Source: Saprolegnia diclina VS20
Taxonomy: Eukaryota > Oomycota > Saprolegniomycetes > Saprolegniales > Saprolegniaceae
DNA length: 64,000 bases
Assembly: GCF_000281045.1 (NCBI RefSeq)
Contig: NW_008246102.1
Coordinates: 245,103 to 309,102, forward strand
Direction of reading: 5' to 3'
Below the pieces are notes generated by a model, which searched no databases, had not been told where the DNA came from, and was given only the letters and a program-made list of their open reading frames with translations. The stretch's first letter is position 1; each line of letters starts with the position of its first letter. Both the position numbers and the translations under genes were made by a program. Shown in pieces: positions 9,577 to 23,391 of the stretch.

Positions 9577-11717
9577 TTATGCAGCCTCGTCGCCTCGCAC
9601 TGCCTGGTTGTTGTCGTTCTCGTCGTGGGTACTCGTGGCGTCGTTGTAGTTGAAGTTGTTGGGGACGGCGACCGTGTTGTTGGGCGTGGCGTACCCACCG
9701 TAGCTTGAGCAGTAGTTCTGGAACATTTTGGTCTCCTGGAAGAAGCTCCGCGGTGTGCCCTGCAGCATGTACTCGGTCTCGACTGGCGTCGTCACGAGGG
9801 ACCGGGTGCCCCGCTTGGAGTGGCGCCCCGACGACGCCGGCGACACGGCCGGGATGTCGTACATGTGCAGCAGCATGTCGGAGGAGGCTTGGGGTGATGC
9901 CGCCGGCAGCGCCGCCATCGAGCCTTTCGACGAGAAGCTCATGCACACATCCGCGTTGCACGGGACACTGGTCGATGTCTCTTCCGTGTTGCGCAGGTAT
10001 GACCTAGTACAGCATCAGCATACTCCTTCCTCTCGCATGAGCGTACTTGCGGGCAATCCGGATGCGGTCCTTGGCCGTGAGGTGTTGCGGCTGGAGCTCG
10101 TCAAAGCCGTTGTTGTTTTGGCCGTGCGGGTCCTGCTCGACAAAGAAGCCCGCAAGACTCATGACCAGCACGAGGCTCGGCATGGTCAGCGGCGTCAGTA
10201 TAAACAGCGACGCGAGGGGCGCTAGCACCATGCACGCCAGCATCCAAGTTGGCAAGAGCGGGTCCTTGGCGACGACGAGCGTGAGCCAGACAAGGTAGAA
10301 CGCTTGGCCCGTCGTCGAGAGCTGGAAGAGCCGCAGTAGAAACCACGGCCGGTGAAACCAAAACCGCGTGTCGTGGTAGTGCAGCTGCCGGTGGCACAAG
10401 ACGGACATTTGCAGTCGGATCGTCGCCCGGATCATCTGGGCGACGCCCTTGAGCGTCGGGCGCCTACAACACCGTGTATACATCATCATCCACTGTTCAC
10501 TGTTGAGCAGTACCGGCGCTCGGGCGACATGAGAGCATCGTCGGACGACCGCTGCAGCATGGCCTCAATGTCTTGGCGCGTCAGCACCAAGAGACGGTCC
10601 TTGATGATGCCCTTGAGAATTCGGAGCGTCTTGATCATGATGACAAAGGTCAGGATGGCTAGGCACGTCGCGAGTCCGAGGAAGACGTAGGCCGTCGCAG
10701 TCGGGAGCGCGCCGGCCGCCACGATGAGCACGACGAGTACAAAGAACGTCGTGTAGTGCAGATGCGCGACGGTCGCCAGGAGGTGGCGCGTGCAGAGCGT
10801 GTGGAAGCGGCGGAAGCTCACGTGGTGCGACGACCGGTGCGAGAGGCCAAAGATGCGCTGCATCTCGCTCGGGTTCTTGTACAAATACTTGCTCCGGTAC
10901 TGGCACACGTTGTACGCCAAGAGCTCGAAACTCTTCCATAGCGCAAACTGCTTGAGCAAATTGAACTTGAAGAAGACGCCTTCGCGCTTGTAGCGCTGCC
11001 GGAGCAGGTAGTACATGCGCGACGCATGGACAAAGTTGTAGCCTAGCATAGCGCCGCTATTGTATGTAGCCATCGAGGACCGACAGGACGGGTACCCGAG
11101 GTCTCATCGCGCGTCCGCTTGGCGTCGTACTGCCGCGAGTAGACGACTGACGGGCTCAAGAGCGGTTCGTCCGCGTCGGCGTGCTCGAGCAGCGGTGTCG
11201 CATCGTCCTGCTCGTCGCTCGGCGTGCCATAGAGCAGTCGTGGCACCACTGTAGCAATGACGAGGAGCAGCAGCATGATCGCCACGTAGTACACCGTCGT
11301 CATAAAGACCACGTAGTGAAAAAACTCTTGGAAGTGCAGCAGCTGGAGGCGCGTGAGGTCGTCGACGCCGAACGAGACCTCCTCGACGAGGCCGCTCGTG
11401 TCGATGGCAAAGATGCACTAGGACAGGATGCCATGAGGGTCATTGGCAGCATGATGCATGTCTACCATCGAGATGAAGCCCATGATCATGAGCTCCTCAA
11501 AGAAGCGGTTGACGATGCGCTTCATCTGCGGGCACTGGATCGCATGCCGGGAGTACGCGAGGATCGCGTCGAGAACGACCGAGATGGCGACGATGACGGC
11601 GACGAGGAAGGACGCGTACCCGAGGTGCATGGAGATGCACTCGGCGTTGCCGACGCCAAGGAAGGAGGCTTGCGCGCTGCAGGCGGTGGCGCCGCCGGCC
11701 TCGACGCTGGCGCCCAT
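9577..11717 (-). CDS. MLO-like multi-pass membrane protein
   Basis: Exons 11466-11717, 11096-11417, 10514-11042, 10047-10463 and 9577-10003; introns of 43-53 bases all join in phase. The protein has about seven hydrophobic helices, including YASFLVAVIVAISVVLDAIL, TTVYYVAIMLLLLVIATVVP, FVLVVLIVAAGALPTATAYV and AFYLVWLTLVVAK. FFEELMIMGFISM near the end of exon 1 matches the hallmark loop of plant MLO proteins (KEELMLLGFISLLL), and HFQEFFHYV matches the later FFRQF region. The cytoplasmic tail (last ~140 residues) is Ser/Asn-rich. In plants MLO acts in calcium-linked signalling, pollen tube reception and powdery mildew susceptibility; its role in protists is not established. The start is ATG 11717 (MGASVEAGG); the frame is open to 11888, so an upstream start or exon is possible. 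Confidence 0.75.
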
Positions 11718-11888
11718 CAAACAACCAAGTCGGAAATGCTCGACTGTGCCAGAAACCGCCGAAGCATAAAACACGCAGTCGCATACAAGGGAATGACGAC
11801 CCGACGATCCAGTTGCGTCCAGTTGGATCGCGGGATAGGTGGATAGTTGGTCGTATCCGATGGATACTACTATGACCAGTGGGATCAT

Positions 11889-12912
11889 TCGGTCGTCTCC
11901 TACATCGCAGCTTGGCTGGCAGCTTGCGGTTGGATCGCTTGCATCGCACCACGAGAGCTAGAGACGTCAGTGCGTTGATCTGGTCCTATCGCCAAGACGT
12001 TGGATACATCAAAAGGCTATCGCATGGATCATTCTTGCCATTCTGGGGATTTCAGCAGAGGTTTGGGATGACGTGTCGGATACCGACTGGTGTACCCATG
12101 CGTGTCGCCTCGTCGCGATAGCGCATGTGACAAACGGGCGTCGAACGCCGAGATCAGCGGAGAAGCACCAGCTTGCCTGTGCTCGGGACGACGCGAGTTT
12201 GCCTTTAGTGGTGGCTACCGACACGGAATGGAGAGAGTGCTCGCAAGGCAGTAAGTAGGACGTAGAAACGCTGACGTGCCCATCATGCCGGCGCGATGGA
12301 GCATGAGCGGCTGCACCCAACAAACGGTGACGAGGGATGGGCGAAAGGTTGTTCAAGTGACTCAATTTGGATTGAACTAGGGCAAATAGGAACCCAAAAT
12401 GACCCGAGCAAGTGGCCGTACAACCAACGACTCGCGCCAAACGGCGTTGGACAAGGATTAGCAGCTGGACATAGCTACTTGCACGCGCCTCGTCCCAAGA
12501 TGGCCAGGCCTCCCAAGCCGGGACTCCCAGTCGCGAAACCAATCAGGCGTTTGGTTTTGGACGAGCTACCCGTGCGGTCGGAGCTCCCTGTTTGGCCCGT
12601 GCAAGCGTGTATTGCTGGAGAGTTATGACGCCAGGAAGCTCGAGCTTTGTCTATGGTGTGCGTGGTCTAGATAGGAAACTGAATAAGATAGTTCATGTGG
12701 ATAAGTTGGTATTGTCGGTATATCAGATCAAATCAAAGAGTTTTCGCGAAGGCCGAGATTCACGGTGCGCGACAGCCATGGAGAATCTGCCTTCTCATGC
12801 GTGACCAATATAAACTGCCTGTGAGATGGCTTGTCCCTCGCTGCGGTGGTTGCGCTGGCTCTGAAGCCACCACCCCGGAGTGAACCCGCGTTCGAGCCAC
12901 TGAAACCGGACG

Positions 12913-12997
<85 letters not shown>

Positions 12998-14237
12998 CTA
13001 GTAGATGGATAGAAGTGCTGATGCACCTTTGGAGTCTCACTGCAGACGGTGGTGGCATGCGAGCACAAAAGGAGCACTAGACTCCAGGCGGCAATGATCC
13101 GGACCACCTCGTACGGCGCTCCGGAGACTAAGGCGAAGGATGTCGTCCACACTGACGACGAGACCATGGTTTGAGAGAAGGCGCCTACATACTCGGTCAT
13201 GACGCAGTAGCCGTCCCGTTGAGCAGGCTGCAGTGTACAGAGGGTGTGGCAAAACCACCCTATCGGGCTCGGACATTGCAACCTTTGTCCATGCTGCGAA
13301 GGCGGGGCGACAAGCAAGGCCATGGCGCCGAGGCCACGACTGCAGATTGACAAGCTCTCGCGTTGGTTGATCTATGGCACCGCCCAGCCGCGGCTCTTCG
13401 CGGACGATATCCGATGCTGTAAAACTAGAGATGCTTTCTGTTGTGGAACGCAAGATAGGTTGGGTGCGCAGCGCTCCAAATACCTTCGTTCTACTAGTAC
13501 GCGATGGCTCGGTGCGGGCGACAACACGGAGCGAGAGTACCGGTCGACGCACTCGTGGCTGTCATCTCATTGTGCGTCACTGCAGTGGCTACGTTTACGA
13601 GCATCGCCCAGCAACGTGACGACATACATTATGTTTATGTCGTATCGTTGCGCTTTGATAGCACGGGCGAACGGAAGCGCCGGGACGTCAAGCTGGACTA
13701 CCGGTAGCACACGAGACAACCAAGTGTCCTTGCGACCGTGGTCCAAATGCTACTAGAACAGTCGACCTCCTGCGGTGATATCAGCGCCGGCAAACGGTGC
13801 TCGGTGCTCGAACCGACGGCCTTTGTCGATGGTTCACGAGGAGCACAGGAGCCAATAAGATTGGCACACGCGGCTCGGTTGCCATGGTTCGTTCGCGAGA
13901 CGAGCGGTGTGCCACATCAGTACGGCGTCGACAGGCAGGTGGCTACCTATGTGACACAGTCGCTTCCTTTGAAATCCAACGAGTGGCTCCCACTCTCCGT
14001 GTCCTCGAGTGCCCATGACGCAGCACCCGCTATGCCAGCCGCTGCAACCCTACACGCTAAACTTCCATTTGAACCAACGACGGGCTGGCTACGTCGGCGC
14101 TTGCGCGATGGTCCATGGCGCAAGCAGCGAACGCGCCTGCTGCTACGTGTGCTACCAGCCGCCGCGACCAGATCCAGCAAGCGGCCATCGCACTTCAACG
14201 TGGGCACATCCCTCGCGGCGCCATCCCCTCGGCGTTG
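11889..14237. other. Gene-poor region with a microsatellite and a GPCR-like fragment
   Basis: No complete gene supported. On the minus strand around 13060-13260 a stretch reads CVMTEYVGAFSQTMVSSSVW, then IIAAWSLVLLLCSHAT, resembling one or two helices of a slime-mould cAMP-receptor-type GPCR, but I found no exons to complete it. It may be a relic or a badly fragmented gene. The remaining open frames lack exon-like bias. Confidence 0.4.
12914..12997. repeat. (GATA)21 microsatellite
   Basis: Twenty-one uninterrupted copies of GATA, 84 bases. In one minus-strand frame it reads as repeated IYLS, but this is a repeat artefact. Confidence 0.97.
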
Positions 14238-14306
14238 ATTGGCTGCCAGGAGCCACCGCGCTGTGATTGGTGACTTTTCTCACGGCGACACGTGAGTTTG
14301 GCCAAT
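14238..14306 (+). promoter_or_regulatory. CCAAT/ATTGG boxes upstream of malic enzyme
   Basis: ATTGG at 14238-14242 and 14266-14270, CCAAT at 14302-14306, about 100-160 bases before the ATG at 14401. Pyrimidine-rich CTCTCC and CTCTCTG stretches at 14335-14355 may hold the transcription start. Confidence 0.45.
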
Positions 14307-14400
14307 CAGCTTATCGCGTTTGTCGAGGTGAACTCTCCTCTCACTCTCTGTCGGAGAGTGGCAGAAATCCAGCGACTGGAGTCACTTCCATCCCTGCACC

Positions 14401-16464
<2,064 letters not shown>

Positions 16465-17232
16465 ATGTCTTCGAGTACAATCGAGTCGTAGGACAATACA
16501 AACCCTTTTTTCCTCTTGCAAACTGAAAATATAACCCTACTCTCTGTCACGACGACTGCCCGAACCCTACTGACCGAGTAGCCGAGAGGACCGATGCTAA
16601 TAACTGCGGTAGTTGAGCGACCGTCGTCTTGTCGACGGCTTGTGTACATCGTAGTACTCGTACATGCTTTTGCCGCGCAAACCAACAGACATGGGCGTGC
16701 GTCGTACTCGAGGAAGCTCCGAATCGGGAGAGAGGTGTGGCTTGGCATCCACCAACAAGCGTCAACATGCGATGCCATGCCATGCTTGCAATGGCGCCGA
16801 GGTATATGCGTCCTTGATGGGAGCCGATGACATGTGGCTGCCACCTCGCACTGAGAACTCATATGACTTCTTTGGCCAAACGACCGAGCGCATTTGCTTG
16901 CTCGACCCGCTCCTCAACCAAGAAAATACGTACATGAAGCTCATCGTCGAGAAGATCACGCGCATGTAGCTTTGCTACAGTTGCTTTTGGGGGGTCGCGA
17001 TGGCAGCTCCAGTCGTGGATGAGAGCAAGTGATGCACTTGATGATGGCTCGAGCTAGGGCTGCAAGCACCATAATGCATGCATGCGAGCCGCCATGAAGC
17101 ATGCGGCGGCCGTTGCGAGCGCAATGCAAAGCAGCTGTGCGGACGTCCTACGTTCGGGTTCATGCGCGACTCGCTGCGTGGCTGCACCAGAGTTCAAGAT
17201 CATGCGATCAAACGATGTCTAGTGGTGTTTTT
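16465..17232. other. Region between malic enzyme and LYR-ApaG genes
   Basis: Contains no complete gene. The only protein-like stretch is the plus-strand fragment near 16790-16969 listed separately. The rest shows no exon-like bias. Confidence 0.4.
16664..16969 (+). pseudogene. Possible gene fragment (C-terminal exon remnant)
   Basis: The last ~60 codons of this frame (GAEVYASLMGADDMWLPP..., DPLLNQENTYMKLIVEKITR) look like a genuine protein C-terminus, whereas the first part does not. I cannot find upstream exons. It may be a relic or the last exon of an undetected gene; family unknown. Confidence 0.2.
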
Positions 17233-18262
17233 TTAGTCCGACACGGTCGGCTGGAGGAGAAAGGACGCAATTTCCGCATCGAATTCGACTTCGCCGCCGC
17301 CTTCGGTCGCCATGAAGCGCGTCATGTGCAAGCAACCGGACGCTGACCCGGTCGTCGTCTCGAGATCGACGCCGCTCGCGTACTCGAACGTATGACCCGG
17401 CGCGATCACGGGGATGTGCCCCACAACGCCGGGCGAGTTGCGTGGCAGTACGTCGCGCTTGACCGAGTTGTGGTTGAAGACCCAGTGCCGGCCGTTCACG
17501 CGCACAATGTCTTCGCCTACACATGCCATAACTCTGTTAATGGCCCGCTACATGATGCACCGGAGTGAGGAGGACAACTACCGAGATTGCGGATGCGAAT
17601 GCGGTACGTGTAGCGAAACCGGTTGGGCTCCGACTGTGTCGGAAGGAACTGGCTCGTGGCTTCAATCTCGACGTCGTCCGTGCAAGTCACTATGTCGATG
17701 TGAGACCTTTGTCAAGTATGATATGAGGTGCGTACCGCTCGACGACTCGGCGAGAAGGCGCTGGCGCGAGATCTCGGGAATGACCCTACATGACGATGGC
17801 GCGCATGAGTACGGCAAGCGCAGCCGCAGGGCGATGGACGCTACCACATCATCTCGTCGATCTTCTGTGCAATGGTCTACCGCGCGGCGAAGACGTGGGT
17901 TAGGGTGCCAAAGGACTGTGTCGTGTACCTTGGGGTCGGTGAGCGTCGCGTTGGCGCGAAACGTGGCGCGGACGACTTCGCGCAGGTCGGCGCCACGGTG
18001 CGGCTCGAGGAGCGCTTGCAGGCGGACCCACGTCTCCTTGTCCTCGGGCGACGCGTAGGGCGACGCGACGACGCCGTCTTCGGGTGGCGGCAGCATGCCA
18101 CCGGTGCCCCACTGGAGCATGCTCAGCGGCTCGCGCACGCGGAAGCCCGGGATCGCGCTCATCTTGCGCACATCACGGAGAATGACCTTGTACCTACATG
18201 GCCATCATGAGGCGCGGCCTATGCGCGTCGGCGTACAGGGCGCGGATCGTTGGCGGCCTCAT
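17233..18262 (-). CDS. LYR-motif plus ApaG-domain protein
   Basis: Six exons (18237-18262, 17929-18193, 17845-17876, 17736-17785, 17582-17689, 17233-17516) separated by 43-65-base GT...TAG introns, all phases matching; about 254 residues. N-terminal half: MRPPTIRALYKVILRDVRKM, an LYR-type helix (LYK variant), then LREVVRATFRANATLTDPK, TIAQKIDEMMW, the usual LYR-family order. C-terminal half: a full ApaG/DUF525 beta-sandwich, FRYTYRIRIRNLG, RHWVFN, GVVGHIPVIAPGHTFEYASG, GCLHMTRFMA. LYR proteins usually act in mitochondria on Fe-S transfer and respiratory complex assembly through the acyl carrier protein; eukaryotic ApaG domains occur in POLDIP2 and FBXO3. The two in one chain suggest a mitochondrial adaptor, which is inference. 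No clear presequence. Confidence 0.8.
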
Positions 18263-18611
18263 GCGTCCGTGCAAAAAATACACCGCTTCGACGTTTCTGG
18301 CCCAGCTGTATTTTTTTACCGGCGAAAATATACCTTGTTATTTGTATGTCATCTCGGTAGCGACAAAAGATTTGAGACGCGCCATTTGATTGGCTGAAAA
18401 GATACTCAAGCCACCTTGAAGTTTGTATCGAACGCATAGGGATTGGTTGAAATGCACGTCCTGACGAATGCAACGGAAGTCGAAGACCACATGGAATAAA
18501 GTCGATGGACCAACTAAACGACTAACTAACTACACATGCTGCTGAAAATCGAGACTAGGGTTGATCCAGGAGTTTCACCTTGCAGTATTTCGACTGTCAC
18601 AGCTACGAGAG

Positions 18612-19899
18612 ATGCAAGGGGACTACGCCCAAGCCAAGCTCTCAGCGTGGGAGCGCGAGCGTGCGATTCGCCTCGAGGCCAAACACCGACGCGAGTACGC
18701 TCACAAAGTTAGCGCATCGACCGACTGCATCGAGTAGGAAGCTCGAGGCGGCCAAGCGCCATCCAGCGCCAGCGTCCTATATTCCAAAGCCGGCCGCAAA
18801 GACCACTGGCGACGAAGAGAAGCGTCCGGAAGCCAAACCCCGAGGCGCGCCGGAGAAGGCGTCGCCCTGCGTCATGTACTCTGGCCTTGTGTCGCAACCC
18901 GTGTTGACGAAGTGCTAGGGCCAAGCCATGGCTGGCACCCAAAATGCACAGCTTGGCCGTGCCCAAAGCCAGCTTTGGAAAAGCGCCGAGGACCGAGATG
19001 ATGCCCGAGGTCGACGACGATGCGTTGAGCGTTGCTTCCGACAGCACCTGCTCCGAGCATGACGAGGAAGGCGATGACGATGGACCCACTCGTCGCCTCG
19101 TCGACAGCTTGGACCTCTCAGTGGCGTTTGCGACACCGCCCAAGGCACAAGCCAAAGGTCATAACAAGGNNNNNNNNNNNNNNNNNNNNNNNNNNNNNNN
19201 NNNNNNNNNNNNNNNNNNNNNNNNNNNNNNNNNNNNNNNNNNNNNNNNNNNNNNNNNNNNNNNNNNNNNNNNNNNNNNNNNNNNNNNNNNNNNNNNNNNN
19301 NNNNNNNNNNNNNNNNNNNNNNNNNNNNNNNNNNNNNNNNNNNNNNNNNNNNNNNNNNNNNNNNNNNNNNNNNNNNNNNNNNNNNNNNNNNNNNNNNNNN
19401 NNNNNNNNNNNNNNNNNNNNNNNNNNNNNNNNNNNNNNNNNNNNNNNNNNNNNNNNNNNNNNNNNNNNNNNNNNNNNNNNNNNNNNNNNNNNNNNNNNNN
19501 NNNNNNNNNNNNNNNNNNNNNNNNNNNNNNNNNNNNNNNNNNNNNNNNNNNNNNNNNNNNNNNNNNNNNNNNNNNNNNNNNNNNNNNNNNNNNNNNNNNN
19601 NNNNNNNNNNNNNNNNNNNNNNNNNNNNNNNNNNNNNNNNNNNNNNNNNNNNNNNNNNNNNNNNCAGTTCGGACGAAGACGAGACGCCGGTGGTTGCAGC
19701 GTATGGCGGCGGCGCCCACGTGCGAGTGGGAACGCGCACAGCGCCGGGTGACCGGTGCTCGCTCGAGAAGCGACGAGCGACGGCGAGTGTGCAAGCGACG
19801 CGCGTTCGGAAGGGCCCGATCGAGACTCCGTCGTTGGAAAAGCCTGCCAAAGCCGACAAGGTTGTCGTCAAGAAGGAGTTTGCCTTCTTGTTCACGTAA
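18612..19899 (+). CDS. Unrecognised charged, coiled-coil-like protein, interrupted by assembly gap
   Basis: Exons 18612-18694, 18738-18875 and 18919 into the gap, with two 43-base GTAC...TAG introns; the gene resumes after the gap and stops at 19899. N-terminus: MQGDYAQAKLSAWERERAIR continuing with Glu/Arg/Lys-rich residues, a short charged helix. Middle: basic Pro/Ala-rich, then an acidic Ser/Asp stretch (PEVDDDALSVASDS). C-terminus: basic, VRKGPIETPSLEKPAKADK then VVVKKEFAFLFT. Mostly disordered; no known domain. The frames before and after the gap cannot be linked because the gap length (495 N) may be arbitrary. Divergent from the LYR-ApaG gene, 349 bases apart, with ATTGG boxes between (near 18389 and 18443). 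Confidence 0.6.
19170..19664. other. Assembly gap (495 N)
   Basis: Run of undetermined bases inside the coiled-coil-like gene. Any translation across it is meaningless. Confidence 1.
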
Positions 19900-20587
19900 T
19901 ACAACGTCCATTGAAAAGACATATTTGTACTCGAGTACTAACGCTGCTCGATACTAGTACTGTATACGCTATATGTAAAAGCAATCTGTCAGCAGATCTA
20001 TGGCTGCCTTGGCACTACCCACGAGCGACCCAGCGTCTGCGTGAGGCTGGGCGTCTCGGTCCTGATCGTGGTGACAATGGCTTTACAGCGGCAAGAAGCG
20101 CCGTGAAGCTCTTGGATCGACGGCAGCGGCGGAGTGTACAACACCGAGACGTCACGTCACATGCGACGAGGCGCAAGTTTTATCCGGATAAAAGCCCTCC
20201 GGATATCTCTGGGCGGCTCACGTTTGCAGTCGCCAAGCACCCAAGCGCCATCAGTCTCGTCGAGCGTCGCTGCAGGCCTCAGGCTACAGGCTACAGCGCT
20301 GCAGCCATAGCGTCGTCGGTAGCTATGCCAGCGGTAGCTATGCCAGGTACGTGTTCTGCATCGTCGGCCATGCGTTGTTGCGATCGCATGCGCGCTGTGC
20401 TATCGACGGTCTATCCCAAGGCAGCGTGCTTCCGGCCGCCTGCGCGATCGATCTTCTATTTTTGGATCTTCAAAATATCGAACACGACAAAACGGTTTAC
20501 CGTTTTACTTGGTATTTGTATGGTCGCACCTGGCGGCCGGCCGCCAGGGCTCGGCCACGTCATACTCCAAATTGCCCTCCGAGCCCG
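19900..20587. other. Intergenic region with short repeats and a palindrome
   Basis: No gene. Contains a perfect 16-base palindrome at 20178-20193 (TTTTATCCGGATAAAA), a tandem 15-base repeat CGGTAGCTATGCCAG at 20317-20331 and 20332-20346, and TACTAGTA at 19952-19959. Confidence 0.6.
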
Positions 20588-21662
20588 ATGTCGCGACAGG
20601 CGGAGATGATGCGCGGCCCGGTCGCCGCTACCATCGACGACGTCGTCGAAGCCGTCGACCGACGCTTCAAGGCGGCCTACGAGCGAGCCCACGTTGCTGC
20701 CAAGCAACGCGCCCTTGCGGCCGTGTAAGTACCTATCACGTCGAATGGCACAGGCTTACAGGCGCTGTAGGCCCAAGGCGACCGAAATGGTCATCAAGAA
20801 GCGCCGCGCCGCCGTCGAGCCGACGACGTAAGTCCTGTTCCTCAAAACGACTAGGTAATTGAGCTGACAATGTATGCGCAGGCCACGGCCGATCAAGAAG
20901 ACCGGCAAGAAGGATCGCGCATACTTCGAGGACCGACTTGCTCAGCTCCTTGCTGGTCAAGACGAGCTGCGTCGCGGGCAGGTCGCTGTCGCGCAGCATG
21001 TGACACGCGAGCGCGTGGCGACGGCGAAGGCCATGGAAGCGGTACATATTCCATTGCTATACATACGCAACTTGGGAACACGCTTCGTAGGTCCGGAAGC
21101 ACGAGGCGGAGCCGCCTGAAATCTTCTTGTCGCATGTTGTCTTGACGGCCGAGCAGATCGACCTCCCGGTCGATGAGCTCGAGCCGATCCCAGATGAGTA
21201 CGACGGTGACATTCAAGTGTACATCCGCGACAGTGTCGTAAACAAGGTCATCGTGGGGGGGCCGTACCCACTGCGCGTCCCGCGCGGGGGTTGGTGCCGG
21301 GAGGCGCTCAAACGCGCCATCAAGTGCACCATGGACACGTGTTCCCGGTGGTGACGTTCCTTGCCGGGTGCTTGTCAGCGGTGGGGTTTGCGCCGACTGC
21401 ATCGTCCTCTGCTCGGTCGGTGCAAACACTCGCCGAGTCGGCGGTCAGCTACATCTTTCCCGTGCCATCGGCCCAAGACGCCCGGAAGGGCCATCGCATC
21501 CAGGAGATCCTCAAGATTGGCGATCCCGACCTCAAGTACGGCGGGAGCATGACAATCATAAGCCAAGACGGCGGCAAGGTCCTCCGCGGCACGGCGGACA
21601 ACATTGCGGCTTACACCCGCGAGATGGCGGCGATGGCCGGCGACTCTGTCCGCATGGCGTAG
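20588..21662 (+). CDS. Unrecognised multi-exon protein, reading frame broken near its 3' end
   Basis: Exons 20588-20724, 20771-20827, 20882-21041 and 21091 onward; the first three introns splice in phase. Early part is basic and helical (DDVVEAVDRRFKAAYERAHV, VIKKRRAAVEPTT, RAYFEDRLAQLLAGQDELRR). Exon 4 gives FLSHVVLTAEQIDLPVDELE, DEYDGDIQVYIRDSVVNKV, then stops at 21354. A good-looking coding stretch continues in another frame to 21662 (SYIFPVPSAQDARKGHRIQE...YTREMAAMAGDSVRMA). No GT-AG intron of the right phase joins the two. Runs of G at 21254-21261 and 21285-21290 make a small indel, real or from assembly, the likely cause. Family not recognised. Confidence 0.5.
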
Positions 21663-23391
21663 CTATCGAAACAATACCAATTCCATGCAACACCAACATT
21701 TGAACGTATTTCCCGTCGGTATCGTCTGGACGTTGGTAGCAGTCGTAACAGAATCGCTTGGAGATCGTCCATTGTAGGGAATTTTGTACTAGTACAATAT
21801 TGTAGACGTCAACACAGTCGGTACGAGAAAAATAGTTCAATTTGGAGTTTGAAAAATTGTTACAAAAAGGAAAATATATCCTACCCTGTCGCTAATACCC
21901 TTATCGTCGTTCTCATCTTGGTCCAATTTCTTTGCTAAATCATCACGTAACACACCAGTGCTGTACTAGGATGGCTGCGGGCTGTCGACGCTGTTTAACC
22001 CAACATCCAGCTCGGCCGAGCTCCACCTCACATCGTTGAACCAACAGAGCATGGGTACGACACAATGGGGTGGCACAGTCACCATCCTCACCATGTACGA
22101 CACGACGGTGGACGAGCAAGCACATGAGCCATCGGAAAGTTCAATACGAGCCCCAAGCTCGGGCCAGCTCGGTTCCCAACGGTGACGCCTCTCAACTAAA
22201 GAATTAGCGTATACGAGTACAAACCAATAGTAATTGTTGGTACTCGAACTGCTGCCACGCACTACATGTACTTTGCAACTTGATTTTTGTGTTTTTGGAT
22301 GACTATGTACGAGAGTTCTCCATTTTACTGGTGAGCGAACAGCACGAATGAGTTGCAAGAGCAGTACGACGTCGCATCTCATTTGTAAAGGGCAACGAGC
22401 TTTTGGAGACCTTATCGTTGGTCCTCGGGGTCGATGACGGTGGCGATTGCTGGCCAACGAGGCAAGTAGCGTGCATGTAGTATCAACTTATCGGCCTGTT
22501 TCTTCCTGTCGTTTGAAGTTTCATGGACAGGACGATATCATACCAATGACCTTAAAGTTGGTTTTGCGTATGCGACGAGTCGAGATGGTCCCAGAAAAAA
22601 CACTCGACAAACAAACAGCGCACATGACAAACATTTTTAGGTGCATGCGAATGATTGATGTTCGCAAACAGACACCAAGTCAAGGCCACGGCTACTAGTA
22701 CCAGCGAGCACGGATCGGCCACGTACTGGCAGTTGCCAATATTGTCTTCTACTCGGTTGAAACGACTAAGGAGGAGTTCCGAGTAACCTGTGAGACGGGC
22801 AACAGCCAATCAGAGGCCAGGAAAAAAAAATGCATCCCGTCTCGTGCGCATGGTTGTCGGCCGACCTCGACGACCTCAGCTCGCACCAATTCATCCCGTC
22901 TCGTGATTACGCGATTTGATTGGGCAAATCGTTGGATGGAGACACGGACCAAAAGTCGCCTTTGCAGTTGACATTTTCGATTGCAATGGCCACAAAACTC
23001 GAGCAACATGATGTCCACATGTAGGTTGGCTTAAGTGGAGCTCGCGCTCACTTTCTTGGTACTACAACAAGGCTTTTGCCGGCTTCCGTCAAGAAGCGAC
23101 CAAATTGGTTGGCTAAAATTCCATTGAATATTAGCCAATCATAGCGCCGATGGTTTTTCGTCGTATTTTGCAAAAATCGTTCCGAGTAAAATGTGCCCGT
23201 CTCCCATCCGTCCCATATTTTTACTCGGAACTCCTCCTAAACTACGGTGCGATACGATCATCGCGCCAACCATTGGTCGGTTCAATATACATCAACTTCA
23301 TGCAGGATGCCACGTCATCGCAGCCTGAGCGTTGCCACCAGCCCACCGCGCACAATCATCCGCATGCCACTTTTCAATTTGCACCTCAAGC
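21663..23391. other. Gene-free region upstream of DUF4419 gene
   Basis: AT-richer, only short open frames. TACTAGTA at 21787-21794 (within a 14-base palindrome) and 22693-22700. Near the DUF4419 gene, ATTGG at 23104-23108 and CCAAT at 23135-23139 may belong to its promoter. Confidence 0.5.

Noticed and set aside
11718-11888. Extending the MLO-like protein to the frame opening at 11888
   Set aside because: The extra 57 residues lack exon-like bias and family resemblance; ATG 11717 precedes the first helix sensibly, though an upstream exon cannot be excluded.
12914-12997. CRISPR-like or protein repeat at the GATA tract
   Set aside because: Perfect four-base microsatellite without spacers; the IYLS peptide is only its translation.
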